NCBI RefSeq assembly: GCF_016918545.1
Contig: NZ_JAFFQC010000015.1
Span: 1 to 64,000 of the forward strand
Direction: 5' to 3'
DNA length: 64,000 nt
From: Desulfobulbus alkaliphilus
GTDB lineage: Bacteria; Desulfobacterota; Desulfobulbia; Desulfobulbales; Desulfobulbaceae
Positions 62,521-64,000 of this stretch are shown here, in pieces. Positions within the stretch are counted from its first letter, which is position 1; every line of letters begins with the position of its first letter. The notes under the pieces are model-generated. The model was not told the origin of the DNA. It worked only from the letters and a program-made list of their open reading frames with translations, and searched no databases. Made by a program: the position numbers and the translations under genes.

Positions 62521-62661
62521 GAACAGTTCCCCTGCTCTGTTGGTGATCGGCGGAGTATTGAGCCAACTCCTATGATTAGGGCAGCCTTACAGTCGGATTA
62601 TGGAAATCTTCATTGATTTGCAGACGTCGGCAGAGGCACTGCCCACCTAATGATAATTAGG
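62521..62661 (+). ncRNA. ssrS: Probable 6S RNA
   Basis: A perfect TATAAT lies at 62509-62514, about seven bases before the proposed start, with a weak -35. The RNA would start GAACAGTTCCCCTGC. Its 5' part CAGTTCCCCTGC pairs with GGCAGAGGCACTG near the 3' end (10 of 12 positions), leaving a large central bubble as in 6S RNA. CCTAAT-GATA-ATTAGG then TTTAATCATTT may end it. Position after zapA supports the call. Length (about 140 nt) is short for 6S, and the identity was not checked against a covariance model. Confidence 0.5.
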
Positions 62662-62672
62662 TTTAATCATTT

Positions 62673-63102
62673 CGTCGACACGGCAGCGCGGGGGATTCTT
62701 ACCAGCGAATAAACGCTGTTGACAATATGCACCGAAGGAATGGTGCCCAAGGGAAAGAGTACTGGTTTGCTACGGACAAGGCAGGTTTTGATACGACCAA
62801 CAACCCTGATGCGATCAGGTTTACCATATATGTACATGCGTAACCCTTCACGCAGACTGTGTTTAGGGAAAAACCGAGGCAAACTCTGAGCCGCGCCCGG
62901 TTTTTCCGCACGTTTTCACATTGAAAACCATTGGACCGCCCCAGGGGAAAATCCTGCCGGCGCGGTTTGTTGTTGTCTCTCCACCTCCGCCGTATCCCCC
63001 CTGTATTCCCTTCTTTTTTTGACTTGTTGCCACAACTTCACCCTTTTGAATGTTTAACAGGGCAGTTGGTGCAGTGTAGAGATATTCGACAGGTATAATG
63101 TC
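62673..63102. other. Intergenic region upstream of rny
   Basis: About 430 bp between the probable 6S RNA and rny. A minus-strand frame of 71 codons with a TTG start (62667-62882) lacks a ribosome site and known motif. Pyrimidine-rich runs precede the rny start (TCTCTCCACCTCC). I see no RNA gene, no repeat copy and no clear promoter. Confidence 0.5.
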
Positions 63103-64000
63103 ATGGAACTAACTGTAATGACTCTGCTTTTAGCGCTGGTTAACCTTGTGGCCGGCTTGGTTGTCGGGGTGCTTCTGCGCAAGCGGTTGGTGGAAGGCAA
63201 CCAGCGAAATATTGAATTACAGGGCCGGCAGATCATTGAAAATTCCATCAGCGAAGCCGAGCAGATCAAAAAGGAGGCATTGCTTCAGGCGAAGGAAGAA
63301 GCCTTTTTGATCAAGCAGGATGCCGAACGTGAACTTAAGGCCAACCGGCAGGAGATCAAGGAGGACCAGCGCAGATTAAATCGTAAATTTGACGATATCC
63401 AGCGCGAATTCCAGATTCTTGAAGAAAAACAGGCCAGTTTGAAATATCGGGAAGAGAACCTTGAAAAAAATGAAGGCAGGGTTGTCGAAAAGCAGAGCGA
63501 GTTGGATATACTGATTGATGAGCAGCGGTACAAGCTGGAACAGATCGCCGGGATTGACCGGGACGAAGCCAAGAAACAGCTGATGCTTTCCATTGAAAGC
63601 GAGGCCCGTATGGAGTGCGCCAAGAGGCTGTCCCGCATTGAAAATGAGATGAAGATCGAAGCCGATCGCAAAGCAAAAAATATCCTGGCCCTGGCCATTG
63701 CCCGCTATGCAGGTGATTATGTGGCGGATAAGACCGTCTCCGTGGTCCCCCTGCCCAATGAGGAGATGAAAGGACGGATAATAGGCAGAGAAGGTCGTAA
63801 TATCAGAGCAATAGAAGCTGCCACCGGTATTGACATTATCATCGACGACACCCCGGAAGCGGTTATCCTGTCCGGATTTAATCCTGTTCGCCGGGAAGTG
63901 GCCCGGCTGGCTCTGGAGCAACTCATCGCCGATGGCCGTATTCATCCAGCCCGCATCGAGGAGGTGGTGCATAAGGTAGCGGAAGAACTCGAGGTCGGGA
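63103..64000 (+). CDS. rny: Ribonuclease Y, N-terminal part (runs off the right edge)
   Basis: The frame from ATG 63103 is open to the window end (299 codons). It begins with one membrane helix ([20 protein letters not shown]) and then a long charged coiled coil (about 35-195). The KH domain is next: [68 protein letters not shown]. The HD nuclease domain lies beyond the window. RNase Y is a membrane-bound endoribonuclease that starts mRNA decay. AGG lies about nine bases before the start. Confidence 0.95.
   Translation, partial: MELTVMTLLLALVNLVAGLVVGVLLRKRLVEGNQRNIELQGRQIIENSISEAEQIKKEALLQAKEEAFLIKQDAERELKANRQEIKEDQRRLNRKFDDIQREFQILEEKQASLKYREENLEKNEGRVVEKQSELDILIDEQRYKLEQIAGIDRDEAKKQLMLSIESEARMECAKRLSRIENEMKIEADRKAKNILALAIARYAGDYVADKTVSVVPLPNEEMKGRIIGREGRNIRAIEAATGIDIIIDDTPEAVILSGFNPVRREVARLALEQLIADGRIHPARIEEVVHKVAEELEVG

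Noticed and set aside
62667-62882. 71-codon minus-strand frame between the 6S candidate and rny
   Set aside because: TTG start, no ribosome site, no known motif and no operon context; left uncalled, though it cannot be excluded.

Overview
The window looks like chromosomal DNA of a strictly anaerobic, nitrogen-fixing, sulfate-reducer-like bacterium of the Desulfobulbales (Thermodesulfobacteriota, formerly Deltaproteobacteria). This is an inference from gene content: nifENB with a sigma-54 promoter, several [4Fe-4S] proteins, a selenocysteine-containing SelD, a MoaE of the type seen in sulfate reducers, the order nif3 / zinc-ribbon / rnhA / rnpB / ispDF, and zapB-like / zapA / probable 6S RNA / rny. 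No rRNA or species marker is present.

Layout. 0-9.5 kb: metY, a 4Fe-4S protein, the nifE-nifN-nifB operon behind a TGGCAC-N5-TTGC promoter and a TGT-N10-ACA NifA-type site, a lone receiver protein and a CoA transferase. 9.8-17.5 kb: DEAD-box helicase, sirtuin, a periplasmic binding protein, a membrane protein and small enzymes, mostly on the minus strand. 18-36 kb: panE-panB, ferredoxin, purF, selD (in-frame UGA at codon 17), a housekeeping minus-strand cluster (nif3, zinc ribbon, rnhA, rnpB, ispDF, peptidase), a CAU tRNA, an M48 protease, surE and nfo. 36.8-40.5 kb: ilvE, groES-groEL, tRNA-Met. 40.7-53.5 kb: WYL regulator and a complete type I-C CRISPR-Cas system (cas3-cas5c-cas8c-cas7c, an inserted RhuM-Fic gene, cas4-cas1-cas2) with a 27-repeat array. 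53.6-64 kb: two lytic transglycosylases, a hybrid histidine kinase, an HDOD protein, MoaE, a Nudix hydrolase, zapB-like/zapA, a probable 6S RNA and the start of rny, which runs off the window.

The most unusual feature is a dispersed family of small non-coding elements, here named R1-R16. Full copies (R4, R8, R11) are each exactly 218 bp. They have 13-bp terminal inverted repeats (CCTGAATCCGTGA) and two long internal hairpins (A and B). Several copies are flanked by 5-bp direct repeats, so this is a MITE-like mobile element. Four copies sit in the stop codon of a gene. Removing the element and one direct-repeat copy on paper restores an in-frame stop at once in all four cases, and in the present sequence the terminal repeat itself supplies a new stop in one of two frames. 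One copy (R12) carries a nested composite with an inverted pair of REP-like hairpins. No copy lies between 36.7 and 60.7 kb, the stretch that contains groE and the CRISPR-Cas locus.

Gene calls rest on recognised protein motifs. Starts were moved where a ribosome binding site, family length or overlap argued for it. No database search was possible.
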